The notes beneath the pieces are model-generated. The model saw nothing but the letters and a program-made list of their open reading frames with translations, was not told where the DNA came from and did not search any database. The position numbers and the translations under genes were made by a program. This document shows positions 36,495 to 48,800 of a stretch of 64,000 nucleotides of DNA, in pieces (position 1 is the first letter of the stretch; each line of letters starts with the position of its first letter). The stretch lies in the NCBI GenBank assembly GCA_019914995.1, contig CM034129.1, positions 7,987,225-8,051,224 on the forward strand. The letters run 5' to 3'. The DNA is from Acanthochlamys bracteata. Lineage: Eukaryota > Streptophyta > Magnoliopsida > Pandanales > Velloziaceae.

Positions 36495-39442
36495 GCTATA
36501 ATCCGTGAAGTGGCCTTCAGAGCATTGCTCATGGTACTTTAGAAAACCACAGTGCCACGTCACCTCTCCAGCACTGCCGCCTGACGCTGTAGACCACCAG
36601 ATCTCTCAGCTTCGGACAATCGAATTCTTCAGATAATTGGAAACAACAGCAGCGGCGGCGGCTCAGCGGGCGCTCACTGTGGCGCTGCTGACAAGCGCCG
36701 CGAATCCAGCCGCTAAATGTTGGGTTGATTAAATCTCGATCGAGTTAATTCAGTCGTTGTTGTTGTTCTTGCTGTTGATGATTGGTGTCGGTGGAGAAAT
36801 GGTAATGGGGGGATTTGTGGGAAGCTTCACGGAGAAGGCACGCACGTTGGTTGATGGAGTGATTTCATTGATTTAATAAATCTGTCGACGAATCAAACCA
36901 ACGTAGAGTGGGGGCGGAGGAGCGGCGTGGTGAAGGAGTGCGGGATCTCAAGTGGGACAGCAGGACAAGAACAGGGAGAGAGGATTTTTCTTTTTTTTTC
37001 TTTCTTCATTTTATTTATTTGTTTTTAAATAGTTTCTTAATTTGTTTTTTGTTTGATGTTAGTTGTTATGGTTTGTTTGTTCCGGTGATTTGATTGTATC
37101 GCTGTCTTTTGCATCTTTGCGTGTGTAAGCAAAAGCAGGATTATAGTACGGTGCTCCGTCAAAGTAAAAAGCATGATTAAAAGTGTAATTTAATTTTTAT
37201 ATTTAAAATAAAAATAACAAAAATACTTTTATATAGCTAAAAATAAAATACTTTTAAAAAGTTAAATATTACAAGGGTGAAAAAATTCACCATCTTTCCA
37301 TTACTAATATTTAATTCCGCAGTACACAAAATCATATGAATACTCAGAATGGCTATTCTCGAACTTCTACAGAATTGAGCATTCTTATTTTGTCATAAAA
37401 ACTAGCATTATCATACGCAAGCCCTCTATTTATTTTCTTTGGGTATAAACCAAAATTTAATAAAATATTTAATTTAAGATATTTTGTAACCTACCACGTG
37501 TCAAGTTATTACAAATTTAGTTACATTAAGAGCTTTGATTATAATTATTAGAATAAAATTACTTAAAAGTTTTACTATATTAAGAGTTTAAGTCATAATA
37601 AATTCTAATATTTTACTAAAATTAAAACTATTAGAGTTTTAAGTTATATTTTATTAGAAATCTTATAAATTATGAGTCTATTTATATACACGTAAGCATG
37701 ATTATAAAGTGGAAATTTAGAGTTGAATAAATTTGAAAATTTTCTCTCTTTTTATTATCATGATTCGGTATTTCTTAGAAATCAACGAATTTAGATATCT
37801 AATTATTTTAACATTCTGCAAGAATTAATAGAATATTTAAAAATCTTTTATCCTGAGCATCTCCAACTCAATAGAATAATTAGAGTTATGTGTATTACTT
37901 TTGTATCAATCATGTATTTTGTTAATGAAACTATCTATTAGAGCTTGTCGCTGCATCAGTTTGGTATAATTTAATTATAAAATTATAATTTATATTGATT
38001 GATATAGTTGTGCTAATTTTATACGTTTATAAAAATTCAAAAATATTTACCAAAAAGAAACTTTGTCTAAGGGTGTGTTTGTTTGAATCCAGAGTGAGCC
38101 TACTATGTACGGGAGAGAAAGAGATTGAATGCAAATTGTGGGGAGTGTGGTGATTGATAAAGGAGGAATGTGTGAAGGAGAGGAGAGGAGAGGAGAGAGT
38201 GCGGCGAAAGGCGGAGCGAGCATAATGAGGTTGGAAAATGTTAGAAAAATTGAATTTGGAGTGAGATGAAGATGGTGGCCATCGATGTTCAGATATAAAT
38301 AACAAGATCATTAGAAAATTTTAAGAAATATAGAAAGAAACGGTGAATGTCAAGAAGAAGAAGGAGAGTATCTTGCCACTTTTGAATTTCTTCAAATTGT
38401 AAAGTTTGCAGAGAGAGGACATAAGCCTTATTGTGCTTAATCAAACTTAGGATTTGAAAATTTTCTTTTCCCTTTCTTCTTTATTTTCTTCAACGGAATT
38501 GCACAATGAAACTTGTAAGAATATTTTAGCAAAAACATAGGCTTACTTAATTTTTATTATTTTTGGTCAAAATTGTGAAGTTTGTAATTAGGTAGCTTGA
38601 AAACTCAAAAGTGTAATAAGCTATTTTTAATTAAATTTAAAATCAAAATTATTTTTTTAAATAATCCGTCCAGACAAGCAAATCAATGGATCAACTTATG
38701 ACCCATTCGGATCGAGCCTGGTCGATTACACGAGCGATTCTATTATAGATTCGGATCGATTTTGTATCCGAGTTGACGATTTTTTAATCGATTCGGACGG
38801 TATGATCCGGATTTGCCAACATTAGAAAAACTGAATTATTGGTGTGGAAACAACACAACCTTAATCAATTTATAGTAATCTAAATCAATTATGTATTTTA
38901 ATTGCTTAGTTTTTCATTGAGTAAAGATTTTAATACTCTGAAAAAATTAACTATAAAATTAATATATGTATTTTGGTAATAATAAGTATTTATAAAAGGT
39001 ATAAAGATTGGCAAACATATAAGATTATAGTTAGTAAATCGCGACAAGTTACATAAAAAATTATTCTATATGTATTAAATTTTCACAGGAAAAACCTACC
39101 AATGTTTTCGTCGGGTAAATTTGTATGGTTAAGGTCTTTTGGATTTTCTTAAAAACTCAAACAATCCAAATATTTTATTAGAATATTTAAAATTTAAACC
39201 CAACTAATCTAAAGAACTCAAAATATCCAACTCATCCATCGGGTATTTTTGGTTCAAAATTTGAACACCCATAATTATAACAACTTAAGTAACATGACAG
39301 AATTTTTAGCACAACGAAAAAATGAAAGTCTTAATTATAAATTAAAAATAGTATGTCGAAATACTCATTATTCATATCGTTAAACAAGCTTCACATAAAA
39401 TTAAAAAAATATATATGTAAAAATATGCTTACAAATGCTTTT
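36495..39442. other. ARP3 leader and promoter side, then intergenic DNA
   Basis: 36495-36960 is less AT-rich and should hold the ARP3 leader and promoter. Beyond it the DNA is AT-rich. 38650-38825 has 'GGATCGAGCC...GATCCGGATTTGCCAAC' text like the ends of the dispersed elements, suggesting a remnant. Open frames at 36908-37093 and 38027-38311 have no recognisable product. Confidence 0.4.
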
Positions 39443-39652
39443 GGGGGTATTTGGCATTGCTTACTCCAAAAATAATTTTTTAATTTCTATTTTATATTTT
39501 TTAATATATTTTTTATAAATATTTAAAAAATTTATTTAAAATTTTAAAAAATATAGAAAAATTCTACATAATGAGATCTTTTTTTATTATTATTTTTTTA
39601 GATCAAAAAATAGAAAATATAATCTATTTTAAAAATACTTTCAAACGCTCTC
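39443..39652. mobile_element. Small 'TTTGG' foldback MITE, degraded
   Basis: GGGGGTATTTGGCATTGCTT at the left and TACTTTCAAACGCTCTC at the right form an imperfect inverted pair around the family's AT-rich core ('TAGAAAAATTCTACATAATG'). Confidence 0.55.
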
Positions 39653-40545
39653 TAATTTTCTTTCTCTCATTTTTTTTCTATTTGTAAAGTATCTACCAAT
39701 AATGGAATGTGATATTTATAATTAACTATACGGTCTGTTGTTTCTGCATTTGTGAAATTTCTCAATTAAAATTTTCAAAAGGAATTTTTTTTGCCATCAA
39801 CTTATTTGCTGCACTTATAAATGCAGATATCATTTGCTTTCTTACTTGTTATGGACATATATTTTAGTTATTACTGAATTAAAATTTTTTTATCTAAATT
39901 TTAAATGATTTTATACATATTCTAGTTTTATTTTGAACTTTGTTTTTTTGTTATACTAATATCATTTTTATCAAATTTTTATTATAAATTTTATTCTATA
40001 TATTTTAATTATTATTTTAAATTTATTTTTGTTGAAATTTCTTTTTTTATCAGACTATATTCTCATAAAATTTATTTTAAAATTAGCATGATTAAATACA
40101 CCCAAGCATTACACGTTTAACCACTCGCCAAACGACCTCAGAACTATCCCCAATAGCAAACGGCCACATCATATAAATCATGTGCTAATTACGTGTCAGA
40201 TTCTCTTTCGATAATCAGCTGTGCGATAAAATTCGCAGAAACATTCCCTCGTCGACGGCAAGCTAAAAATCGCCAACCTGGCAGAACAGTATTGGCTGGT
40301 TCACTACACAGCATGAGGAGTTCGTGTGGCGAGTTCTCTCTAGCTCCTTTCGGCGTTTTCGCGGGGAGGACAGGGAGTATCTCTGCCTCACGCTACTCAC
40401 GTGCCAAACACCTTAACACTATTTCACCCGATAGAAAAGTGCCACATATATTTGTACACTAAAGTTTTCTACATGATGTCATATGATTGGTTGATGTAGC
40501 TAGGTGACATCAAGGAAACCAGGAATAGAGTAGTTGTTTTCAGCT
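39653..40545. other. Intergenic; likely displaced ORP upstream region
   Basis: 40190-40470 is clearly less AT-rich than its surroundings and contains an 89-codon plus-strand open frame with no recognisable domain. Because the hAT insert at 40554-42126 lies between this DNA and the ORP leader, it may once have been closer to that gene; this is inference. Confidence 0.35.
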
Positions 40546-40553
40546 ATAGCGAG

Positions 40554-42126
40554 CAGTGTTGTTAAAACCACTCCGGTGGGTGGTCACCGGTTAACTCATC
40601 GGGTCACAGGGTTGAGTCGGTTGACCAATTGAATTAAATTGGATTTATTAAATAAATATTAATATTATAAATATAGTATATATATTCTATAATATTTACT
40701 GTAGCAATTATTTAAAATTTTTTAAAAATATGATTATATATAATAAATATTAAATATACTTTTTGAAGTTACATTTTTCAAGATCAAGACAATAACCAAA
40801 AAGTTCAAAATATAAAAAAATCTCAATATTTTAAACATTACAAATTAGCTACGTTATATGTAATTATGTATAACTATTTGTCGCCTTATATATATAGTAA
40901 GGATCAGCAGAATAAAGATGGTTCGACGACGATCAATAGAGCTTGATAACAGTAGCAATGATCGGCGCCGAGAACAACAGCAAAAACATGGATTAATCGT
41001 AGGGGTGGCAATATATGACTCGACCCGAAAATTCAACCCGAAACTGATCTGTTTAATTAGGATTAGGGTTGAAAAATTTGACCCGTATAAATATATGAGT
41101 TGGATTAGGGTTGAATGAATTTGACCCGATTATTAAATGGGTCAATCCGAGTTAATCCGAAATTGACCTACCAATCTAAAATATCGCCTTTTAAAAAAAT
41201 AATTATTGATTTTTTCTTACCATATAATAGATATTGGCAATAAAAATAATCGATAATAGTTATTTACAAACTATTAAATTATATTGTATTTATAATTAAT
41301 TTTTTATTTTTATATCTTAGTAAAATAGTGGAAGATAAAAATTATAATATTATCGAAAGTATTACTATGTAAATATTTAATGACGGATTTAGATTTCGTA
41401 TAAAATTTTTATGAAAATTTTGTTAGATAGATATATTTATCAAAATTTTTATCTAAATTATTAATATGTATTTATAATTATAAATTTCAGCTGTTATCAT
41501 ATATTTTTTAAAAATAAAAATAATATATTTTTTTATATTGTATAGACCGATGAAGACATTAAGAAATGCATATTTTGTCGGACATAATTATATCTCGTCA
41601 GTAAAAATATCATCTATTTTCACTCTAACTGATCTTATAATTTCACTGAAGCTTAAAATATAAAATTAATAATTAATAATTTTAATTATTAAATAGGTCG
41701 ATCCGAATTTAACCCAGTTATTAGTAGGTTGGATTAGGGTTGACAATTTTGACCCGTATAAATTCATGAGTTGGTTAAGGTTGAACAAATTTGACCCAAT
41801 TATTAAATAGATCGATCCGAAATCAATCCACCAATCTATATTGCCACTCTTAATTAACCGGTTAGAAAGACAGAGGATTAAAAACTTAATAGAAATAATT
41901 TGAAATAGCAAAATAATTCAAAAAGCAATTATATTTTAATATTTTATTTTTTTAATAATCATATAGGGTTAATCCGTTGTATCGAATCACCGGATTATTC
42001 AAAAATTGATCGGATTTTGTCAAATTTATTGCATACCGAATTATATTGCTCGTCCAATTTAAAATTGTGCCGAATTTTCGAATTTTGTGTCGATTCGGCC
42101 GGATCGGGTTGGGTTTTAAAACAGTG
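40554..42126. mobile_element. hAT-type non-autonomous element with a perfect 8 bp target duplication
   Basis: The ends CAGTGTTGTTAAAACC and GGTTTTAAAACAGTG are inverted, matching the CAGTG...TTTTAAAACC ends known for plant hAT elements. ATAGCGAG is directly repeated at 40546-40553 and 42127-42134, the 8 bp duplication that hAT transposases make. About 850 bp of its interior is a second, nested transposon (41001-41852). Without the nested copy the element is about 720 bp and encodes no transposase. It ends about 860 bp before the ORP start codon. Confidence 0.88.
41001..41852. mobile_element. Non-autonomous Mutator-like element, copy 2, nested in the hAT element
   Basis: AGGGGTGGCAATATA begins it and TATATTGCCACTCT ends it. 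It follows the copy at 1033-1877 block by block, including 'ATTTGACCCGTATAAAT', 'AATATCATCTATTTTC/AATATCATGCACTTTT' and 'TCGGACATAATTATATCTCG'. Flanks ATTAATCGT (40992-41000) and ATTAACCGG (41853-41861) look like a 9 bp duplication with two changes. Being inside the hAT element, it inserted later. Confidence 0.8.
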
Positions 42127-42134
42127 ATAGCGAG

Positions 42135-42990
42135 TGCACGGTCCACCGTCTGCGAACGCACGCTACCCATTTTATTTCTCTTCTAGCTGTCGCTGGTTAT
42201 TGCTTCTACTTCTGCTGCAGTTTTTTTTCTTTCTGCTTTCTAAATTCTGGCATCTGCTTTTTTTTTTTTTAAGCTTTTGTTTTTGTGATCAGAGTAGGTT
42301 GATCGATGGATCTAAGCACGCCCCGCCCCTCTTCTCTGTGTAGGTACAGCAGATGATTTAATGTAATTGCTGCCGCTGCTTCTCTCTGCATTCTCTTTAT
42401 TCAGTATTCACTCCATCCCCATTTATTATTACAATAAAAATCCCAACCCACTCCCTTTCTCTCTTTTCTCTATTATTATCTTTCCATCTCTAACCAGAAT
42501 CTTTGCTGCACTGCTACTACTACCACAAGCGATTCTCTCTCTCTTTTCCTCTCAATGTGAATTAACTAGTATTTATATTGTATATTTATTTTGGTAACCG
42601 GAATCAGTGCTGCAGCATTGCTACTTCTCTTTCTATCCATCTCTGATGATATAACTTTAATTTTCAAGTCATCGATTTTTAATAGATAGATCCGGTGCTG
42701 CATTGCTCTTGAGAAACTTTTCCGTAGGAATTTCTTTCCCTTCTCTCTCTCTCTCTCTCTCCCTGAATAGTTAGTTGCAGAGATTCAGATCGGCCGAGGA
42801 ATCTATTCCTTAAAAAATTTTCGAACGATTTAGGTTAGATTCTTTTCGTCTTTGGTTCTAAATAGATAGGGAGATTCCACGTAGCAGGATCTGAGACGGT
42901 TATTTTTCTTCTTCTTTTTTGTTGATTGATGCTGTTGCTTCAATGATGATTGTTTGATCGGTTGATTGGGATTTAGTAGTTTAAGCAGAG
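42135..42990 (+). promoter_or_regulatory. ORP leader and promoter region
   Basis: Pyrimidine-rich DNA (TTCTCTCTCT tracts; a (CT)n run at 42741-42762) between the hAT target duplication and the ORP ATG, typical of plant 5' untranslated regions. The transcription start is not defined. A GT-AG leader intron is possible but not demonstrable from sequence alone. Open frames here are composition artefacts. Confidence 0.5.
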
Positions 42991-45801
42991 ATGAATCCGC
43001 TTTGCTGCATTGCTCCCGTCTCCATCGACCGTAGTGGTCCAGTAGCAACTAATCAGGTGAAGCCAAAGCCACAGCTAACACTTGAGAATAACTCCAACAA
43101 GAATTTCTCCAGCAAGAATTTGTTATCGCCAACACGAGAATCTGAAGATCAGTTGGATTGTTTAACTGTTGCTGTTGGTGGTGGTGCTGGGGTTGTAGAG
43201 CCGAGGGATTCAAAGGCCGGAAGTGAATGCTGTGGTGGAAGCTGGGTAGTAGCCGGGATTTTATACAAGTGGGTGAATTACGGGAAGGGATGGCGATCCC
43301 GTTGGTTTGTGCTGGAAGATGGAGTGTTGTCTTACTACAAGCTCCATGGGCCAGATAGAATTTCTGTTGGTTCATTCTCGGAGACGGGTGTTAAAGTCAT
43401 TGGGGAGGAATCTCTGAGAAGGGTGAGGCTGGCTGCAGTCGTGAAAGCCATTGCACAAGTTCCAGCAAAGAGGTGGAAGCCGTTTGGGGAGGTTCATTTG
43501 AAGGTTTGATTTGGCTTTCCTAATGGATGTTTAGATCTTAATTTGTTTGATATTGCTGGAAATTTGTTTTGATGAATGTGACATTTCAGCATATTTTTTC
43601 CTACTTGGCAGGATCAACTGTAGAATTAAAACACATCAATATATAAATTCTTTTTTTTTTTTGGTTATTCAAGTGTTCTTATTGATTTGTTTAACTTAAC
43701 ATAGAGACAGTTTTCTGGAGGTAACCATTCTAGATCTTTGTTAGTCAAAGATGGATGTTGAAACTAGTCAAATTTGAGCTAAGTTAGTAGTTTCCTTGTC
43801 TAGCTGTCAACCAATAGGACGATGTTTACTTACCCTTGAAGATTCAAATTAGCATTTTAGCCTTCTAGATAGCCATTATAATGTGGATATTTGAGTTCGG
43901 ACCTCTGGAGAATATTACTTGAGTCATGGTCAACTATTTACAACATTTTATGTAATATACTTTTCCATGACTTTGAACCTTTCTTGGTCCGATAATATCG
44001 CGTGAACCTTTGCCATCTGCTCCTTCCTGTGGTTACCTTTATGTAATTTTAGGTCTTTGTTTAATACATTATTGAGGTCAACTGAGGAAGGATCCGCTTA
44101 AGGGTATGTGAAATTGGAGAAGCAGATAGGATGAGTCTTTTGAACTAATTCAGGAAGTATTTGTAATAGAATGAATATCGAAGAGTGCTGATGTGAATTC
44201 TTGGTCTAAGATGTCTTTAACGAACATTTTCTTCTCCTCATTAAATTATGTAGAAAAAGCTTGACTTTTTTGACCTAAAAACTAATAATAATAAAATTTA
44301 TGTTTAAAATATTCTGACGTAAAATTTATCAATGTGGTCTAAATTTTAAAAAGATAATTTAAAATATGAAAAGAAGTTTTAAAATATGGGACAGTGGAAT
44401 GTGTTTTGTGAAACGCACTCCCACAAATTTGAAGTATTGCCAAGAGTTCTCGATGTAAATCCTTCACTACATAATTGAACTTTATTCATACTGATGTTTT
44501 ATGTCTATAGTACTGTTAGTTTGAAACAATCAGATGGTCAATACCGTTGGCAAATCAACTGTAGCTTCACACATCTTTCAAGTGGGTGATAAAATTATTA
44601 GTGTATAGAGGTGTTTCTCATTCAAGTTACAAAATTACACAAAATCTAATGAGACTGTATTTTTAATACTTGTTTAGAAGCTTGTACTGGTTTTGTGCTT
44701 GGCTTGAGGGACGTTTGGGTGCTTAAATAAAGAGCTTTACTGGAATTTTGAGGCTTTTTGTAAAATGAGTTTGACTTTTTGACCAAAAAATAAAAAAAAT
44801 TATACGTATAAAATTTTTACGACATACAATTCACCTGTACCTTTCAAATTAAGAAAAATTAAAATACTGTAGAAAGTTTTTGGTAACATGAAAGCTTTTA
44901 TGGAATGAAAAGCAGTGGAAGTGCACTACCAAACACCCCCTTGGTGAATTATGCTTGGTTTATATGTGTTATGCTCAGTTATCATAGACTCATAGCTAAC
45001 GCTGTAGCAGTATATATATTTTCCAGGTATCTTCTATTCGTGCAAGTCGATCAGATGATAAAAGGTTGTATATATTTACTGGAACAAAGACTCTTCATTT
45101 ACGATGCGACTCAAGAGAGGATCGAAGTCAATGGATTGATGCCTTGGTCTCTTCAAAAGATCTCTTCCCTCGTATGCTGACCAGTAACGACTTTGGACCT
45201 TCTATAGATGCTACTGTATCTACGGAGAAGCTAAGGCTACGGTTGCTGCAGGAAGGTCTGAGTGAAACAGCCATAAAGGATTGTGAGACTTTCATGCTTC
45301 TTGAATTTTCTGAGCTGCAGAATAAATTGAAAGTTCTTCAACAAAGGCATATCATCTTGCTTGACACACTAAGGCAGCTGGAGGTATGTCATAACTTGAA
45401 ATTTTGAATAGAATCATTCTTTTCCTATCGACCATATGGTACATAACTACATTAGTGAGACATTATTAGAATCATTCTCAAGATAGTGTGAGTACTTAGG
45501 TTATATACTGCTTTAGGGAGGAAATTCTATGACAATTGTCAGAAGGAGCTGTCATTAGTATAATCAGTTAAATTCTAAGTTCCATTCACGCATGTGGTTT
45601 CTGAAATATAGGAATTGTTCTTCCCCACTTTGTGTGCTAATCCTACAAAGTATCTCAAGTTTTGGCTTTTGTATAGCTAGTTTGTGATTTTCCAGCACTG
45701 ATTTTATTTAGGACTTTAGTGACTGAAGTTTGCAGCAAGATGAGATAAAGTTGAAAGTTCTACTTCTGTTCTTCTTTATGTTGTGATAGTAATATTGACA
45801 T

Positions 45802-45838
<37 letters not shown>

Positions 45839-48800
45839 GCACGCGCGCACTCTAAATAATATATTATTATTATACTATTTTTTTCTTACAATCTTATGTG
45901 TATATCTGCGTTATCTCTTCTTATTTTATGAATAAGATCAGCAGTTTATTGAGCGATAACACAGCTTTGATTGCTAGTACTTGTACTATTCGACGTAATG
46001 GTAAGAAGCTAGGAGTTATCAAACAAAAAAAAAAAAAATGGTGTTACTGTAATATCTGTTATCCACTACCTAATTTATATGTAAAATGTAATACTTAATA
46101 CTAGGGGAGCGCAAGTTCTAAGCTTTCTGAAGCTACTGCTCTCAACAACAATGATGATTTAGCTTATGTAAAACTACATTGTGTAAGAGACCCTCCATTA
46201 TTCAGTAACTGGTTAGAGTGTTATTTATGCTAGTTACTTTCAGATGACTAGGATAGTGAATCATCAAATCTTATAAACAACAAAAGCATTGCCAGTAAAG
46301 ATGTTTTGCAGTATGCTTACTCATCAAACAGTACATGAAACGCCTGAAGGCGCTCAAGTTATCTTCTAATAGTAAGATAGGCCTTGCTTTGAGTTTTTAA
46401 ATACTATTGCTACTTCTCGTTTGCGTTCCACTAAGTGTGAGAGTAATATTTTCTTCTATCTTACCTGGCTGACTTCTTTCTCATTTACTTCCTTTTTTTT
46501 TAATTTTTATGATCGAGACCTTGCAGTTTTGAAAAGAAACCAATTATGTTGGCTTACCATGAACTGGTTTGGTTTCTCCATGACCTTATACTCATATTAT
46601 CTTGTTGTCCAGACAGAGAAAGTGGAATTGGAAACTACAGTAGTGGATGAAACTAAGGAGCGTGAGGCAAGTGTTGGAAGATTTAGTGGTTAGTTCAGCA
46701 TGTCTTAGACCTTCTGTTGCACGACATCTAACTGCATAGTCCAGATTTGCATATCATGAAAACTCCTGTTATGCTTTGCATCAATGATGTTGAAAATAAA
46801 AAATACTTTAGATATTTATAACATACTACCTTTTCCTACCTTACCATCTATCCTATTGCCAGATGAAATGTCATTGAGTAGACTTAAGATCTTTGCTTAT
46901 TCCTTTTCTGGCGTATCTTAACTTGCAGGTGTTTACAGATGAGTTGCAAAATTAAAAAAGTTTCTGCTTATCCTTCTCTTCAACTCTAAGAGTTAAAAGA
47001 GCCTGAACTGTTTCGTAGTAGTCTCTTTGTTCAGAAGCTATCTGTCAAACAAGCAGAGCAAATGATAGCTTCTCATAGAATTCTAACGTTGTCCATCGCT
47101 ACATGTGGAATATCTCTGACACATTAACTGAGTCTCTATGGAGCATATAATAGGGTTCTTTGGAACTTGTTATTTTCCATATATGTATTTGAAGTCAGTT
47201 TGCGATCTTAATACTGTCTTGTGGGTACATGCTTGAGTAGGAAAATATGTATTTGAAGTCAGTTTGCAATCTTAATACTGTCTTGTGGGTACTTGCTTGA
47301 GTTGAGTAGTATTTTCTATGCCATTTTCCTCATGAGCAACATTTGCTAGCTGTATCCATCTTTTGAATGGCTATGTTTCTGCTTTTAGGCTTTATAAGTA
47401 ATTGACAGTTTTGAGGATAGCAGATGGGTTAATGTAAACAGTAAGGCACAGAAAGAGTTTTTGGTCAAATTTCAGTAGTCGTTTGTGAGAATGTTCTCTT
47501 AGAATGAAGTGTTACCCATCCATAGTTTTGTAAATATAAACTGAAGGCAGACAGCTGAATGTGGCACTGTAGTACGACAAATAGGCTTTTGGATGCCAAA
47601 AATTTTGCAAGCCTGTAGATATTTGGCTAAATTTTGTGCACTGTTCTCTGTAAGTGCAATGCTAAAAAAAAAAAAGAACTAAACATAATCGGTGCCTGTT
47701 ACAGGCAACAATTACTTATTGCTTGTCATAAGATGATGCTTACATATTGATCTACCATGACTTACAATGATGGTTGCACTTGTCTGCTTGTAGTTATAAA
47801 TATTCCTAGTTGTTTGAGGTTATTTATTTTTGGCATTTCTTAGGTTGAGAAACATATGACACTTTATGTGCACTCACTTTCTGCTGTTATATTTAATACT
47901 ACAGATTTTTATTCAGTAATGTCAGAGGGCAGTGCAACTGGTTCTGATGCGGACAATGACAGTCAAGGAGGAGATGGAGAAACAGATGATGATGAGGGAA
48001 CCTATTTTGACACAAGGGATTTCTTATCATCAGAGTCTTTAAAAAGTGCTTCCTATCGAAGTAGGGAACCTACATACAATGCCTACATTGATTTCACTCT
48101 AAGTAGAAATTCATCCATCTGCACCAGCACATATGAACCCATTCTTGGAGTAAAAGCCGTTGACTATCCATATGTTAAAAGGAGGGACAAATTACCTGAG
48201 CCAAAGGAAAAGGAGAAGCCTGTTGGGTTGTGGTCAATAATTAAAGAAAACATTGGCAAAGATCTTTCTGGAGTTTGCCTTCCTGTCTATTTTAATGAGC
48301 CACTCTCATCCTTGCAGAAGTGTTTTGAAGATTTGGAATATTCCTACTTGGTTGATCGGGCGCTTGAGTGGGGAAAACAGGTCAACCGTCTTATTTTCAA
48401 ACACGATGAAGCATCAATATTCTTTGACTAAAAATTGTTGCATATACTATGCTATATGACGATGAGCATGCACATTGCATTTATTAGGATTTCTGTTGTC
48501 TAATAAGTTTTTGAAGCTATTTTCAGAGTTACTTTCTTTCAATCTGTTAAGTTTTCAAAGTCATTTTCTTTAAGCATTTCTGTTGTCTGAGTGCAATGGA
48601 TTTGTTGATTTGCAGGGAAACAGCTTGATGCGCATTCTAAACATTGCAGCTTTTGCAGTTTCTGGTTATGCTTCAACAGAAGGTCGGCAGTGCAAACCAT
48701 TTAACCCTCTTCTTGGAGAGACCTATGAAGCTGATTATCCAGACAAAGGTCTTCGTTTCTTCTCAGAAAAGGTTAAAGTCCTAACATCATCTTGATCTGC

